From: Incurvaria masculella
Lineage: Eukaryota > Arthropoda > Insecta > Lepidoptera > Incurvariidae
Length of the DNA stretch: 64,000 nucleotides
NCBI GenBank assembly: GCA_946894095.1
Contig: OX335644.1
Location: 15,605,595 to 15,669,594 of the forward strand
Direction: 5' to 3'
Shown here: positions 63,608-64,000 of the stretch, piece by piece
How positions within the stretch are numbered: position 1 is the stretch's first letter
Layout of the letters: every line of letters starts with the position of its first letter
The notes under the pieces: model-generated
Database searches by the model: none
Told to the model about the DNA's origin: nothing
What the model saw: only the letters and a program-made list of their open reading frames with translations
Translations under genes and position numbers: made by a program

Positions 63608-64000
63608 ACATAACGACCATTTATCTCTAGAATATTTTTTATCTCTTGAAATGTCAAATAAAAGGGGATTGCAAACTCATAAAACATATATTTTAACAAT
63701 CGATCACAACCAATGAAACATTCCACAAATGGTAACATAAAGTGGGGGCATTTACCGTCGAAGCGACGATGGCATTATCCGTTAGGTCCATCTGTCGGTT
63801 CGGCACCAGGGGGCCAATAAAGCACACCGAAGAGGAAAATCAAAATGTAAATGTTAGTCGGGGGAAGTTGCACCAGGAGTATCGGGACGCCATTGTGTCT
63901 GCATAAGATCTTTTTCTTTAATTAAAAATCACTCTATGATTTTGTCTCGACGGGTGTAAACAAACAGAATATATGTTTTTTATGCTTGCACCATTGCGAA
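63608..64000. other. non-coding, no gene recognised
   Basis: A run with 'ggttcggcaccagggggcca' and 'gggggaagttgcaccaggag' at 63,797-63,880 is somewhat GC-rich, but no frame or motif was recognised before the window edge. Confidence 0.35.

Overview
The window looks like nuclear DNA of a moth or butterfly. It is AT-rich, intron-rich and dense in transposable elements. Marks that point to Lepidoptera are short Helitrons with 5'-TC and CTAG-3' ends and a terminal hairpin, the dispersed repeat containing AAGTGCGAGTCGGACTCGC, mariner and Tc1 remnants, CR1/Jockey-type LINE tails, and a large SINE population. There is no bacterial-style gene organisation, and almost every long open frame is transposon-derived or chance.

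The one gene that can be read with confidence lies on the + strand between about 26.5 and 44.9 kb. It encodes a leucine-rich-repeat G-protein-coupled receptor of the glycoprotein-hormone-receptor type (insect LGR1, the thyrostimulin GPA2/GPB5 receptor class). Twelve coding exons were placed by splice sites and by reading-frame phase. Seven or eight small exons carry one leucine-rich repeat each and nearly all are joined by phase-2 introns. They are followed by the cysteine-rich HCCAF exon, a basic hinge exon, an acidic hinge exon, and one GC-rich exon holding the whole seven-helix domain. About 757 residues are encoded here. The signal-peptide exon(s) were not found and should lie upstream. 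The acidic hinge exon has been tandemly copied three times in the following intron, and the last copy still forms a phase-compatible candidate alternative exon.

A second gene is seen only as a terminal coding exon on the - strand (57,611-58,164), GC-rich and Pro/Ala/Arg-rich, ending in EISV. Its other exons would lie to the right. Product unknown.

Layout: 1-26 kb is transposon-rich sequence (mariner pieces, SINEs, Helitrons, a fold-back element inside a SINE, a TTAA-flanked MITE, a GC island at 19.6-20.1 kb). 26.5-44.9 kb is the LGR1 gene; its introns hold a 1.7-kb minisatellite, a perfect 26-bp hairpin, an eight-unit 75-bp array, two LINE remnants and many SINEs/MITEs. 44.9-50.9 kb is 3' UTR, SINEs, a LINE with a MITE inside its 3' UTR, and another MITE. 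51-57.6 kb is AT-rich with few recognisable repeats. 57.6-58.2 kb is the orphan exon. 58.2-64 kb is intergenic or intronic sequence with a young 5'-truncated Jockey-like insertion bounded by 15-bp target-site duplications.

The most unusual observations are (a) a SINE population in which one shared body/tail is joined to different Pol III heads, one derived from 5S rRNA and one from tRNA; (b) the hinge-exon tandem duplication; (c) a SINE end lying at the splice acceptor of the first recognised LGR1 exon; (d) the near-perfect 75-bp array, open along its length in one antisense frame. Boundaries were read by eye; no alignment or search could be run.
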